A stretch of DNA of 64,000 nt. Source: Aplectana chamaeleonis (Eukaryota; Nematoda; Chromadorea; Rhabditida; Cosmocercidae). The notes beneath the pieces are model-generated. The model saw nothing but the letters and a program-made list of their open reading frames with translations. It did not search any database and was not told the origin of the DNA. This document shows, one piece after another, positions 11,400 to 22,814 of the stretch. Every line of letters starts with the position of its first letter. Positions within the stretch are counted from its first letter, which is position 1. The position numbers and the translations under genes are program-made. The stretch lies in NCBI GenBank assembly GCA_029168955.1, contig JAPDOI010000371.1, forward strand, positions 592,501 through 656,500, given 5' to 3'.

Positions 11400-11630
11400 T
11401 AGTGTGCGGAACACAAATTGAACTGCGCCAAGCGCTGAAAAAAGTGGGAGGAGCCCAACAAAGAGTGCGCAGAGCGCCGGAAAACGTGGGCGGGATCCAA
11501 CTAGGAGTGCACAGGACGCCGGGGAATTTGGACGGGACACAGCTGGGAACGCACATAGCGCCGGGAAAGGTGGGCGGGATCCAACTAGGAGTGCACAGCA
11601 CGCCGGGAAATTTGGGTAGGACCTTTTGAA
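11400..11630. repeat. Diverged 42-bp minisatellite, subfamily C
   Basis: About five units of 42 bp with the pattern AGTGCACAGGACGCCGGG...GGGCGGGATCCAACTAGG. The half-unit structure and the GTGCRCAGGACGCC core tie it to subfamilies A and B, but it is clearly diverged. Confidence 0.85.
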
Positions 11631-11697
11631 ACTGCATCACTGTTTCATGAGGTTTTGGTGTTTCTATACTTTTCGTACTCTCAACGTAGTTTACATA

Positions 11698-11864
11698 AAA
11701 ACTCTAGTACCGCCGTAGTGACCTGTTGATTTCGATCAATACCAGCAGCGGAGCGGTGGGCCTCGGTGAAATATAACTAGTGATAAGGAGCTTCCGACGA
11801 AAAAGCCACCGCTCCGCGCTGTAGTAATCGAAATCAACAGGTCACTACGGCAGTACCAGAGTTT
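11698..11864. mobile_element. Palindromic MITE (167 bp)
   Basis: The arms start AAACTCTAGTACCGCCGTAG and return as CTACGGCAGTACCAGAGTTT. The inner arms share GTGACCTGTTGATTTCGAT and CGGAGCGGTGG. The target duplication cannot be assigned with confidence. Confidence 0.75.
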
Positions 11865-11893
11865 ACTTATTAACAAGCGTAAACACAGGTTAA

Positions 11894-12341
11894 AGGCAGC
11901 GTTCACAATGATCCTCCTTGTTGACTTTCCACAGTGAAATGATAGGCGAGAAGGATCCTAGGCTCCCAGTGTCGAAAGAACAATAGAAAACGAGCTAGGA
12001 GCGACAAAATAACGGCTGCAAACACGCGTTTTGGTGCCCCAAACACGCCTGGTGCCCCAGATCCGCCCGCTCGGAATGAACAAATGAAGATTCCGATTAC
12101 AGGAATGAGCGAGTCAAGGAAGTGCTGATAAGTGAGCTGATCGTTTCATTGCACTGATAGGCATCATCCTTCTAGCGGTCAATTCCTCCACGCTCAAAAA
12201 TCAACGTAAGCAAGGGAGTGCCTATTTCGGCTCAAAATCGCGTCTTTCGTGTCCTTTTAAAGCATGCCTTGCTATAAAGGGCACCAGACCTTCCGTAAGT
12301 CGTGGAGATTTCGGAAGTGAAATTTATCGTGAACACTGCCT
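11894..12341. mobile_element. TTAA-flanked MITE, piggyBac-like (448 bp)
   Basis: Terminal inverted repeats AGGCAGCGTTCAC / GTGAACACTGCCT directly abut TTAA on each side (11890-11893 and 12342-12345), the target of piggyBac-type transposases. The interior is non-coding. A similar terminal sequence lies at about 4899-4914. Confidence 0.75.
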
Positions 12342-12419
12342 TTAAGGCACAAGGTTCCTACTGCGACAGTCAGACTAAATCAGACTACTAACGATCCTAT
12401 TTGCCTTTTCTCATCTTTT

Positions 12420-12504
12420 CTTCCCATTACTATTCCTTTAAATTTCCATTACTATTTCCTTTACCTTTCCATTACCTTTCCATTACCTTTCCATTACCTT
12501 TCTA
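12420..12504. repeat. 11-bp pyrimidine-rich tandem repeat
   Basis: Repeated CCTTTCCATTA units, the last four almost perfect, the first ones degenerate. Confidence 0.8.
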
Positions 12505-13238
12505 GTGGATTCGCCGTCAGAGTCCTAGGCTCTGATCAGTTAAATCTACTTGCGTGATGATTCATAAGACACACAGCACTGCACCTTAGCAGGCAGTAGG
12601 CGGATGACAGCAGGGACAGCAGTGACAGCAATAACCCTGCAACCCCCTCGCTGAGGCTTTTATACTAAATCGAGGAAGGCGGCTAAGGGGGCGGGTTTGG
12701 ACATCTTGAACCCTGAGCTTCACGACACTGCCAAGGCAAGCTTTGATAATGACATGCCATAAATTTTGCATGGCATCCTCCCCACAACGAGTTTTGTTTT
12801 TACCTTGTTTTTTTTTCCATTTTATTTCCAGATATTTGTCTTTCTTGTTGAAGTCAAATAGGGTAACATACATAAGTAGTGAACTAGCTCGAATTCGGCG
12901 ACCTAGGTTATCTAGGTACGAAGACAACTAAACCATTCTATCACTCTAGCGCATTGCGCCTAACACAAACTATGTTATCGATGACATATTTCGTGGTCAA
13001 TCATGGCGGAGAACGACATCAGAGGCGAACTGCAGTTGCTGAGTATAGGCGACCGATAGCTATACAGGCGTTGAGCATCGTTGATCGTCGATGTGGTGAC
13101 CGTTGATGAGCATCATCATTGAAGCAGTAAATCGTAGAAAAGGTACCTTTCCTCTCCCTTCTTCCCAATACCGATTGTTGTTTGTTTATTTATTTTCAAT
13201 TTTATTCTATCTAGAAATTTCCGTTTTCAATTGCAATA
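12505..13238. other. No feature recognised
   Basis: Open frames are short (113 codons at most) and have no motif I can name. I see no clear splice-bounded exon, RNA gene or repeat. Confidence 0.4.
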
Positions 13239-13610
13239 TTGTGGTGCGCGCGAAGCGCGCACCTAGATTTGGCTTTGATTCCTTACCGCGCGCAACCCGC
13301 TCAGAGAGATCACACTTTCACACTGTAGCTAGAGAAATAAGCAGTACACCATTGAAACCGCCGTAAGATGCTACGTAAGATAGCATGTGTTTATACCGAA
13401 GGACCCCCGCGTTGGAAAGACCTCCCAACCAACAACTTTTTTTGGGTTCTCCGCCACCGCCACGCCACTTTCATTTTTTTGAAAGACATGGACCAAACGG
13501 CCTGAAAATTTGTCTCTAGGGGTATTTTGCTACGGGCATGCCAAATATAATTGTAAGAACTCACCATTTTTACTTCTAAGCTCACTATCGACTAATTTTA
13601 TCGATTTTTC
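13239..13610 (-). mobile_element. Truncated member of the hairpin-ended family
   Basis: It begins TTGTG after an A and carries the hairpin GTGCGCGC-GAA-GCGCGCAC (13244-13262) followed by the family block (GATTTGGCTTTGATTCCTT, then a CCGCCACCGCC remnant at about 13450). The minisatellite and foldback parts are absent. A more diverged relative is at 41160-41440. Confidence 0.65.
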
Positions 13611-15303
13611 GCTATAACGCGCGGAAGCGGTCATGATCACGACTTCTGTTGGGTGTGGGTCCCTGAGCTACATTAATTGACTCCAATTTCGGTGCCCGAA
13701 ACTTACCTTCATAGGCTTTACATTTAATATCTGCGCGTGAACGGAGCGTAGTGTGTGTAAGCACGGACAAAACACTCTATGAAACGCTTGCACATATGCA
13801 AAATATTGCGCGTTTCTTTTTTCTTGTTCTTTGCCCTGTTTTCTTTTTTTTCTGCCTTTAACCCTTCTCATTGATTCGACCTACAGTGCGGTCGGCTGCC
13901 AAGGGTAAAAAGGCGGCGGCGGGCGGCGGCCGCCGCCGTTCTTGTGCGGCACCCAACTTAGGAATTGTTTAACGCGTTCAACGACTTCCTCGGTTGTTTC
14001 TGTTCGTGAGAAATTCTTGAAGCAGCCCTACGATTCCACCAAAGAATTTTGGAGAAATTTCAACTGGTTTGAAATTTTTCGAATAATTGAACTGGGAGAG
14101 TTGCGAGTCTTCAGATGCTCATAAACAATTCCAAAACAGCGTTATATCGTTAGTGAGAAATGTATGTGGTGCAAAATATTCAGTATCTCAAAAATAAGAT
14201 GTTTTTTCAAAAAAACTCCGAGCTGAAAATAAAAATACTCTGGATGAAAGTTACAATACAGCGCTATGCAGCCCGATTGAAATTAATTTTGGGCTCAGAC
14301 AGGCCTATGCTGATTGAAATGTTATAATGGTGATTCAAAAAAATTATATGCCTAAACACGAAATTACCGAAGAACTTTCTTGTTGATCGCGCATTTAAAA
14401 AAAAATCCGAAAATTGGTGATTTTTTAGAAATCCAGTGTCCTTTAAAAAAGCCCATCAAATTTATTCCTTCATTGTGATGAATAATTTTTTGTAGAGCTG
14501 AGTATGTGACACCACTGGTGAGTTAATTGGTCATTTTTGCTTTCCGATTCCAAATTATCATTGACTCAACATTGTTCTGCGGGATGCAACCAGTTTTTAT
14601 GAGGCACTGGACTGTATAACTCCTATAAAAAGGACTTGCCGAAGAAGTTAACTGTGAAAAAGTATATGTGGGCATCAATAAAAAATAACGGAATAGGAGA
14701 AACACGAAAACGAGAAATTTTGAAATTTTTTTGAAAATTTCGTATTTCGTGGTTTTTATTCTTTGGAATTCAGCACCTATTTCAAACCGTTATCTGGCAA
14801 TACAACGTATATAACCCTGATCTCGAACGAAAGCTCGTATTTCTACCTTATAAATTAGTTTGAGACGGATTCATTGAAGAATGGGTGAGAAAAGTTTTTC
14901 CAAAAAGTGCTCCGCGCTCGCTTTAGTGACTTTTTTTAATATTCAGCCGTATGTGGATTTATAGGAAGAGAGGGGCTGTGGCACTTCAGCAAGTGTTTTT
15001 CTGCGTGTCAGTGAAGGTTTCTGAATTCCATGGAAAGAATTCTACAGAAAATTATTCAACTTCGATTTTGCAAAATATGACGATATCAAAAGTTCTATAT
15101 TTACACCAACGTCAAACACTCTCCGTTCAAGCTTAATCAATGCTCTTGTCACAAACGAAAGAAAAAAAGGGCCGCTATTGAACCTCACATTGTGGACAAG
15201 AATCACTTGGTGGTGATAGAAAAAAATAGGAGCCAAACCCAGGCCATCATGCTCATAATTCACTGCCTCAGAGTATACTGGATCAGAATGGTTTCATATT
15301 GTG

Positions 15304-15322
15304 GTGCGCGCGAAGCGCGCAC
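15304..15322. other. Terminal hairpin of the repeat-carrying family
   Basis: An 8-bp stem GTGCGCGC/GCGCGCAC around a 3-nt loop, 5 bp inside the element end. The same structure is at 6072-6090, 6451-6467 and 13244-13262. At 25762-25780 and 38885-38903 it appears as GTGAGCGC/GCGCTCAC, a C-G to A-T change made on both sides of the stem. Confidence 0.85.
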
Positions 15323-15789
15323 CAGAATTGGCTTTAACTCGGCGGTTTTCGGTTTGCGGTTTTTTGTCCATTGGAAAGAGCGTAAAAAGTTGGTATATGT
15401 ACCAAAAAATGGTTTGGAATGGTTTCTTGGCGCTCGAGAAAAATGGCGAAAACCACGTAATTTTGGTCGAAAAACTGTTAATCTCCTTTTTTTTCAGACG
15501 GCGTTCACGATCTTGTGTAACCAGTTAAAATTGAGCTAGGAGGCTAATTTTTTGGCAGGAGGCTGGAATTGGATGCAGCTAGCTCCTATTCAATTTTGGA
15601 GTTGAAAGCTCAATTTTAGCGGACCCTCAAAATTGAGGGTCGAGACGGGTAAAAACATGTAAACATGTTATTGTAAACCATCCGACGCTCACTGAGCTTC
15701 GAAAATGAACTAATGAAAAACAACACAGCTAATTATAGGCTTCCGGCCAAGATTGTTCTCTCTTTGAGACGGTTGGTGTAAATAGGATT

Positions 15790-16590
15790 TGAGGAGTGCG
15801 CAGGACGCCGCAGAAAATGTACGGGACTCCAGGGGGAGTCCACAGGACGCCGTAGAAAGTGTGCGGGACCCCAGTGGGAGTGCGCAGGACGCCGTAGAAA
15901 GTGTGCGGGACCCTAGTGGGAGTGCGCAGGACGCCGTAGAAAGTGTGCGGGACCACAGTGGGAATGCGCAGGACGCCGTAGAAGGTGTGCGGGACTCCAG
16001 TGGGAGTGCGTAGGACGCCGTAGAAAGTGTGCGGGACTACAGTGGGAGTGCGCAGGACGCCGTAGAAAGTGTGCGGGACCCCAGTGGGAGTGGGCAGGAC
16101 GCCGTAGAAAATTTACCGGACCCCAGTGGGAGTGTGCAGGACGCCGTAGGTGGTGTGCGGTAACCCAGTGGGAGTGCGCAGGACGCCGTAGAATGTGTGC
16201 ATTCCCAAAGTGGGAGTGCGCAGGACGCCGTAGAAAGTGTGCGGGACTACAGTGGGAATGCGCGGGACGATGTAGAAAATGTACGGGACCCCAGTGGGAG
16301 TGTGCAGGACGCCGTAGAAAATGTACGGGACCCCAGTGGGAGTGTGCAGGACGCCGTAGAAGGTGTGCGGTAACCCAGTGGGAGTGCGCAGGACGCCGTA
16401 GAAAGCGTGCGGGCTCCCAATGGGAGTGCGCAGGACGATGTAGAAAATGTACGGGACCCCAGTGGGAGTGTGCAGGATGCCGTAGAAGGTGTGCGGTAAC
16501 CCAGTGAGAGTGCGCAGGACGCCGTAGAAAGTGTGCGGGCCCTCAGTGGGAGTGCGCAGCACGCCGTAGAAAGTGTGCGGGCCCCCAGTG
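15790..16590. repeat. 42-bp minisatellite, subfamily B, in the nested element
   Basis: About 19 units of GTGCGCAGGACGCCGTAG and GTGTGCGGGACCCCAGTG half units, 21 bp each. Open frames on both strands across it are by-products of the period. Confidence 0.9.
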
Positions 16591-16789
16591 GGAAAGCGAG
16601 GGTCGTTTTTTATGATTGCGGGTCACAATTTTTTGGAGTTATGGTTCTCAAACAACACCGATTCGTACCAATTTCATTATTCACGGAAGGCGAAAGCTGT
16701 CATAAGAGGATTCTCCTCTCCAAAATGGGAATCGCTTAACAAAAATCAGGTCAAAAAGGGAACCTTTGGGAAAAATATATGAAATTTCT

Positions 16790-17419
16790 AAAAGTTTAGC
16801 TTCCTGGCAAAAGTAATGGGCAATGTTATAATTTCAAGAAATCAAGGTTGAAAAAAAAACGTCTTGAAATATGTTTAAAAATGATTTGGCGCAAAATAAC
16901 CAGAAGTAATGAAAAAACTGGTAAGTGTAGTGAAATGATTAAAATTGGATTTGGCGGTCAGTCAAAGGCCAACTTTTCCTAAGTGGTGAGAGACGGGGTA
17001 TAGGATTTTACAAGCTTCTCCGTTAAACTTATTAAAGCTAAATCAAGCGCGCATCGGATCTGAGCGTTGCGTTTACATAGCTTGACCCACCCTGATTTCC
17101 GTATTACATCTTCAATGAAATGTTTTAAGGTTTCCGTTGCGCGCTTGATTTAGCTTTGATAAGTTTAACGGAGAAGCTTGTAAAATCCTATACCTCGTCT
17201 CTCACTACTTATAAAAAGTTGGACTACGACTGACCGCCAAATCCGATGTCAACCATTTCACTACATTTCCCAGTTTTTTCATTACTTGTGGTTATTTTGT
17301 GCCAAATCATTTTTAAAGATATTTCAAGACGTTTTCTAAATTTTTTTCAACTTTTTGATTTTTTGAAATTATAACATTGCCAAATCATTACTTTTGCCAG
17401 GAAGCCAAACTTTTAGAAA
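16790..17419. repeat. Palindrome, 5' foldback of the nested element
   Basis: Two arms of about 290 bp with a loop near 17055-17140. It is the same foldback as 9103-9770, with about ten small differences between the arms. Confidence 0.85.
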
Positions 17420-18998
17420 TCGTGATATTGAAGAGGAAAGGTTTCATACAGAATACTAATGGGTTGAGCCTCCTAATAGTCGTACCACAGAATCTCAAAT
17501 GTGGATGCGAAAAATCCCGGTTTTTTCTTCGATGAAATTCTGAGCTCTGGGTCCGATCTGGGCTAACTATTGACAGATGGGTGCCAGTAAAGTCCGATCG
17601 ACGAAAATCGTCCTCGCCCACAAAAATACCCAAACAACATTCAGATATATAGAAAAAACGTATACACCAAATTTTGTGCGAATTGGGATTTTCGGAGGGT
17701 ATCTGTGCGTTAAAAACTACGAACGTTCAGACTGAAAGCAAAAATTGAAGAAATGTGAACTTGTCAATACTGAGAAGATTCCTTTGCGGTAGTATATAGA
17801 TACGAATATGCAGGTTATGGCTAACATCATGGCTCCTCTGAATATGCCCAGATTCGTTCCTCTGGTATCGTTATGCCCTCGCCCTACTAATCGCTGACTT
17901 CGAACCTCCAGTTGGATGCGTCAGGTCACCGCAACGGCTCACCAACAGCACAGAAGTCAACTCATGTATCTCTTCAGAATAAAAGTAACTTCTGAAGTCT
18001 CGGTTAGAAATTTTCAGAATCTTCTTGCCTTTCATGCGTATGTATAATTTTAAATCGGAATTTGTTCTTGGCATGGTACACAAAGGCATACAGCCCTGTA
18101 CTACACTTGTGACCGATTCGAACAATTATTAGAATAATTCGAATATCCGAGTATTCGAGCATAGAGCTAGATGATAGCGAATCTCTCAGAAATTCCAATT
18201 TTCGATTTTTCTCAAATATTTGATTCATTCCAGGACTCTAGTTTTTTATTTCGAACTTTCTGCTCATTCAGGTGATTAAATTATTCGTGTTTTTGAATTT
18301 CCGATTAATTCGGAGATTTGAATTATTGGCCTTTTCGAAGTTTCCATTCTATCGGGATTTAAAATTATTCACTTTTTCGATTATTTGATTCAGAAAATTT
18401 AAAATTCGATGTTTTGAGTACTGGGCCAATGTCGGTTGGCGACATTTGAATATTAGCTATGCTGAAAAAATACAAAATATTCATTAATTACTCGGAAAAC
18501 ACGAAAGTTAGAATCACTATCCAAATAATCGAAAAAATATTCCGAATCGAATAGAAATAAAATTAGACTTGTTCCCATTTTCTTTAGTCATTCGAAAAGA
18601 TTCGTGGTTTTCTCGAACTCGCTCATTCATTCGAAAATATAAAAAACGCGTTATTATAAAAACTCACTGAGTTTTAAATGTGTCTTATTCGAGTCATTCA
18701 TTCGGTAACTTAGGAAAGGTATATTTCGAAAATTATTTCACTCGAGACTTTTCAAAAGGGTTAATCGAAAAGGGTTTCATTTTTGTAATAGTTGTTGCAT
18801 ACAAAAATAACTGTGTAGAAGAACTATATAACGGTTGACTTCTGTGCTGTTGGTGAGCCGTTGCGGTGACCTGACGCGTCCAACTGGAGGTGCGAAGTCA
18901 GCGATTAGCAGGGCGAGGGCATAACGATACCAGAGGAACGAATCTGGGCATTTTCAGAGGAGCCATGATGTTAGCCACAACCTGCATATTCGTATCTA

Positions 18999-19249
18999 CA
19001 GTTCTCCTCCGCATTGCCGTTCAGTCCGCAAGGTGCACGCTGATTGCGAAAGCGTGCTGCGGCGCTGTTGCGAGGATCCTCAGACAGGGATGTGGGATCA
19101 CACGGGCGGTTTTTGCCTTTGGTGTCCGGTTGATCCCACCGCCCGGGTGATCCCACATCGCTGTCTGAGAATACCCTCAACCATGCCGCAGCATGCTTTC
19201 GCAATCAACGTGCACTTTGCGGACTGAACGGCAGTGCGGAGGTGAACTG
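18999..19249. mobile_element. TA-flanked palindromic MITE nested in the right arm (251 bp)
   Basis: The ends are CAGTTCTCCTCCGCATTGCC and its near-complement, each beside TA (18997-18998, 19250-19251). The left arm of the giant palindrome (about 17785-17800) holds the empty site with a single TA, so the TA duplication is demonstrated directly. An internal GC-rich inverted repeat (GATGTGGGATCAC) lies in the middle. Confidence 0.9.
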
Positions 19250-21047
19250 TATATACTACTGCAAAGGAATCTTCTCAGTATTGACAGGTTCACATTTCTT
19301 CCATTTTCGCTTTCAGTCTGAACGTTCGTAGTTTTCAACGCACAGATACCCTCCAAGAATCGCAATTCGCACAAAATTTGGTGTATACGTTTTTTCTATA
19401 TATGTGAATGTTGTTTGGGTATTTTTGTGGGCGAGGACGAATTTCGTCGATCGGACTTTACTGGCACCCATCTGTCAATAGTTAGCCCAGATCGGACCCA
19501 GAGCTCAGAATTCCATCAAAGAAAAAATCGGGATTTTTCGCATCCACATTTGAGATTCTGTGGTACGACTATTAGGAGGCTCAACCCATTAGTATTCTGT
19601 ATGAAACCTTTCCTCTTCAATATCACGATATGAAACCATTCTGATCCAGTATACTCTGAGGCAAAGAATTATGAGCATGATGGCCTGGGTTTGGCTCCTA
19701 TTTTTTTCTATCACCACCAAGTGATTCTTGTCCACAATGTGAGATTCAATAGTGACCCTTCTTTTCTTTCGTTTGTGAAAAGAGCATTGATTAAGCTTGA
19801 ACGGAGAGTGTTTGACGTTGGTGTAAATATAGAACTTTTGATATCGTCATATTTTGCAAAATCGAAGTTGAATAATTTTCTGTAAAATTCTTTCCATGGA
19901 TGTCAGAAACCTTCACTGACACCCAGAAAAACACTTGCTGAAGTGCCACAGCCCCTCTGTTCATATAAATCCACTTACGGCTGAATATTAAAAACGTCAC
20001 TAAAGTGAGCGCGGAGCACTTTTTGGAAAAACTTTTCTCACCCACTCTTCAATGAATCCGGCTCAAACTAATTTATAAGGTAGAAATACGAGCTTTCGTT
20101 TGAGATCAGGGTTATATACGTTGTATAGCCAGATAACGGTTTGAAATAGGTGCTGAATTCCAAAGAATAAAAACCACGAAATACGAAATTTTCAAAAAAA
20201 TTTCAAAATTTTTCGTTTTCGTGTTTCTCCTATTCTGTTACTTTTTATTGATGCCCACATATACTTTTTCACAGTTACTTCTTCGGCAGGTCCTTTTTAT
20301 AGGAGTTATACAGTCCAGTGCCTCATAAAAACTGGTTGCATCCCGCAGAACAATGTTGAGTCAATGATAATTTGGAAATCGGAAAGCGAAAATGACCAAA
20401 TAACTCACCAGTGGTGTCACATACTTAGCTCTACAAAAAACCATTCATCACAATAAAGGAATAAATTTGATGGGCTTTTTTAAAGAACACTGGATTTCTC
20501 AAAAATCACCAATTTTCGGATTTTTTTTTCAAAAATGCGCGATCAACCAGAAAGTTCTTCGGTAATTTCGTGTTTGGGCATATAAATTAGTTGAATCACC
20601 ATTACAACATTTCAATCAGCATAGGCCTTTCTGAGCCCAAAATTAATTTCAATCGGGCTGCATAGCGCTGTATTGTAAATTTCATCCAGAGTATTTTTAT
20701 TTTCAGCTCGGAATTTTTTTGAGAAAACATCTTATTTTTTAGATACTGAATATTTTGCACCACATACATTTCTCACTAACGATATAACTTTGTTTTGGAA
20801 TTGTTTATGAGCATCTGAAGACTCGCCACTCTCCCAGTTCAATTTTTCGAAAAATTTCAAACCAGTTGAAATTTCTCCAAAATTCTTTGGTGGAATTGTA
20901 GGGCTGCCTCAAGAATTTCTCACGAACAGAAACAACCGAGGAAGTCATTGAACGCGCTAAACAGTTCCTAAAATGGGCGCCGCACAAAAACGGGGGAGGC
21001 CGCCGCCCGCCGCCGCCTTTTTACCCTTGGCAGCCGACCGCACTGTA

Positions 21048-21590
21048 TGTCCTCTTCCTGATTTTCGTTGCCGACAATCCCTGTGGGAATTTTGTAGTGC
21101 GAGAAGGAAAATTTTTGGGAAGTTTGTCTCAACTTCGGGGATTGAAAACGTTTTCTGTATTGTACTTTCTCCATGGCATTGCCAACTCGCAGTACAGTGT
21201 TTTTACGATTCTCTTAATAAAGAAGAAATTACTCAGGCTAATATTTTCGTCTCGAATGCGGGGTGAGAAAATTGAATTTTTATTAAATGATCGACTTTTC
21301 AAAAAAGTGGGAAAGACATTTTTTGGAAGATCGACTTTTCAGTTGATTTATGAACTTGTTAAACCTTCCATTTAGCAATTTGAGTGCTTTACAAAAGCGT
21401 AACAGCCTCATAAAATCGTTCATTCCCGCAACAGCTCCCCAAGTTTCTTTTATGCATTCTCGAGAACGATTTACCTAAATTTTACCGAGAATTCACTGCG
21501 AGCCGGGATTTTACCAAGAATTAGCGCGGGAATGAGGCGAGCGGAAAAAATTAGGCAAATTTATCGATAGTTACTCTGGGAGAAGTTGCC
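21048..21590. other. No gene recognised
   Basis: Open frames of about 95 codons (20973-21375) lack recognisable motifs and start inside the transposon terminus. I treat the stretch as intergenic. Confidence 0.4.
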
Positions 21591-21735
21591 GCTGCGGGTC
21601 CGCGATAGTGCCCACGGGCACCGAAGCGGCACTATCGCAGAGCCGCGGCGGCACTACCACGGAGCCGTAGCGACAACGCGGCAGTGCCGCTTCGGCTCCG
21701 CGATAGTGCCTCCGCGGCTCCGCGAGAGTGTTTCA
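21590..21735. repeat. GC-rich interspersed repeat cluster
   Basis: Repeated words of the type GAGCCGCGGCGGCACTA and GCGATAGTGCC in both orientations. The same vocabulary occurs at 40262-40400. The flank ACTCAGACATAATGGCGGAC at 21767 is matched inverted near 40040-40070, so this is a dispersed family. Confidence 0.65.
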
Positions 21736-22189
21736 TATGTTATTCAAGAAATGTAAAACAACTACTCAGACATAATGGCGGACTTATCGCGTACAGGAAC
21801 CGTTCGGACCGCGATCGAAAGTCCAATTTAGACTTATCGCGAAGAAACTCGCGCATAGGACGCGGTCAGAGCGATTGCACTCTGGTGCTCGCGAAACAAC
21901 CGCTTCGCCATCCGGTCGGATCGCGCGCAAACTTAGTAATAGGACTGATGTCGCACAGAAATCGGACTGACCGCGTTCAATCGTGAGGTGGTGTGTGTGG
22001 TGTGTTCTGGATTGACTTGCATCTCAATTCACGCGCAAAACTTGAATTCAAAATTGCGCGAATCTTCATGGTGGAGTTCATAGTTTTGTATCTAACTGTA
22101 TTTCATCACGGTTCTTCCTTGGTTCATCTTCATCTCGTATTCACTCATGGATGTTGTTTTTGTCGTTTGTTCTCGGAAGTAACAACAAC

Positions 22190-22605
22190 AAGATTGTTGT
22201 TCTTTCTGATTTTCCATAAGTTTCTCGCTGACAAATCGTGGGACCATCAGAGCTGTTTTATATTGCTTCCTTTAAAGTGTTCCCGTTACGAGTCGTGCTA
22301 GGACCACGATAGCCGCTGCATATTCTGTCCTTCAAACTTTCTCAGTGACAAAAAGTGGTGGGATCACCGTGGGTATTGCCTATTGAATCCTTTGAGCATT
22401 CTTGTTTTCGGATCGTGATGGGACCACCTTAGCTGTTGCATAATGCGTCCCTTAAACTTTCTTCGTTGCCAGTCGTGGTGGGACCACCGCAGCTGTTGCA
22501 TATGGCAACCTATAAACTTTTTCGCAGATGAATCGTGGTAGGACAATCACATCTGTTGAATATTGGGTCCTTTGAAGTTTCTCTGTTACCAGTCGTGGTG
22601 GGACA
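22190..22605. repeat. About 61-bp tandem repeat, 6-7 units
   Basis: Units share AGTCGTGGTGGGACCACC, then AGCTGTTGCATA and AAACTTTCT. Divergence between units is high. It ends at the GGGACACG near 22605. Confidence 0.8.
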
Positions 22606-22814
22606 CGTTTAAACGCGATTGGTGAATACGTATGATTGACTGAAAAGCCGAGCGGGCCCCCTTAGCTCCATACTCGCACTCGGGGGGGGGGGGGTTGTGC
22701 GATCCCCAGCCCTGTTATGAAGATTCCCAGTGGGGATCGTAAGAGTTCTGATACTCAGCAACGATTTGTGATGCAGTCGTGAAATTTCTCTGAATTTTCG
22801 GGCACCAACAGTAT

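Larger units (their letters stand above)
15299..17419 (-). mobile_element. Repeat-carrying element, subfamily B, complete copy
   Basis: Minus-strand reading: 5' end TTTCTAAAAGTTTGGC at 17419, palindrome (16790-17419), minisatellite (15790-16590), conserved block, and hairpin GTGCGCGC-TTC-GCGCGCAC followed by CACCACAA ending at 15299. The opposite arm of the giant palindrome (about 19625-19645) preserves the uninterrupted site. Comparing the two puts the insertion between A and T with no gained duplication (one to two bases of ambiguity). No coding capacity is seen beyond repeat-driven open frames. Confidence 0.85.
13884..21045. mobile_element. Giant palindromic TA-flanked element, 7.16 kb
   Basis: The ends are CAGTGCGGTCGGCTGCC and its complement, each next to TA (13882-13883 and 21046-21047). 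The left arm runs 13884-17961 and the right arm 18834-21045. After removing the nested insertions (15299-17419 on the left, 18999-19249 on the right) the arms are about 1,957 and 1,961 bp and collinear throughout. The loop (17962-18833) is AT-rich with many ATTCGAAT-like words. No transposase is visible, so this is a non-autonomous Tc/mariner-type element with unusually long inverted repeats. Confidence 0.85.

Noticed and set aside
15299..17419. Canonical Helitron
   Set aside because: The expected TC 5' end and CTRR 3' end are absent and no Rep/helicase is seen; only a Helitron-like mechanism is proposed.
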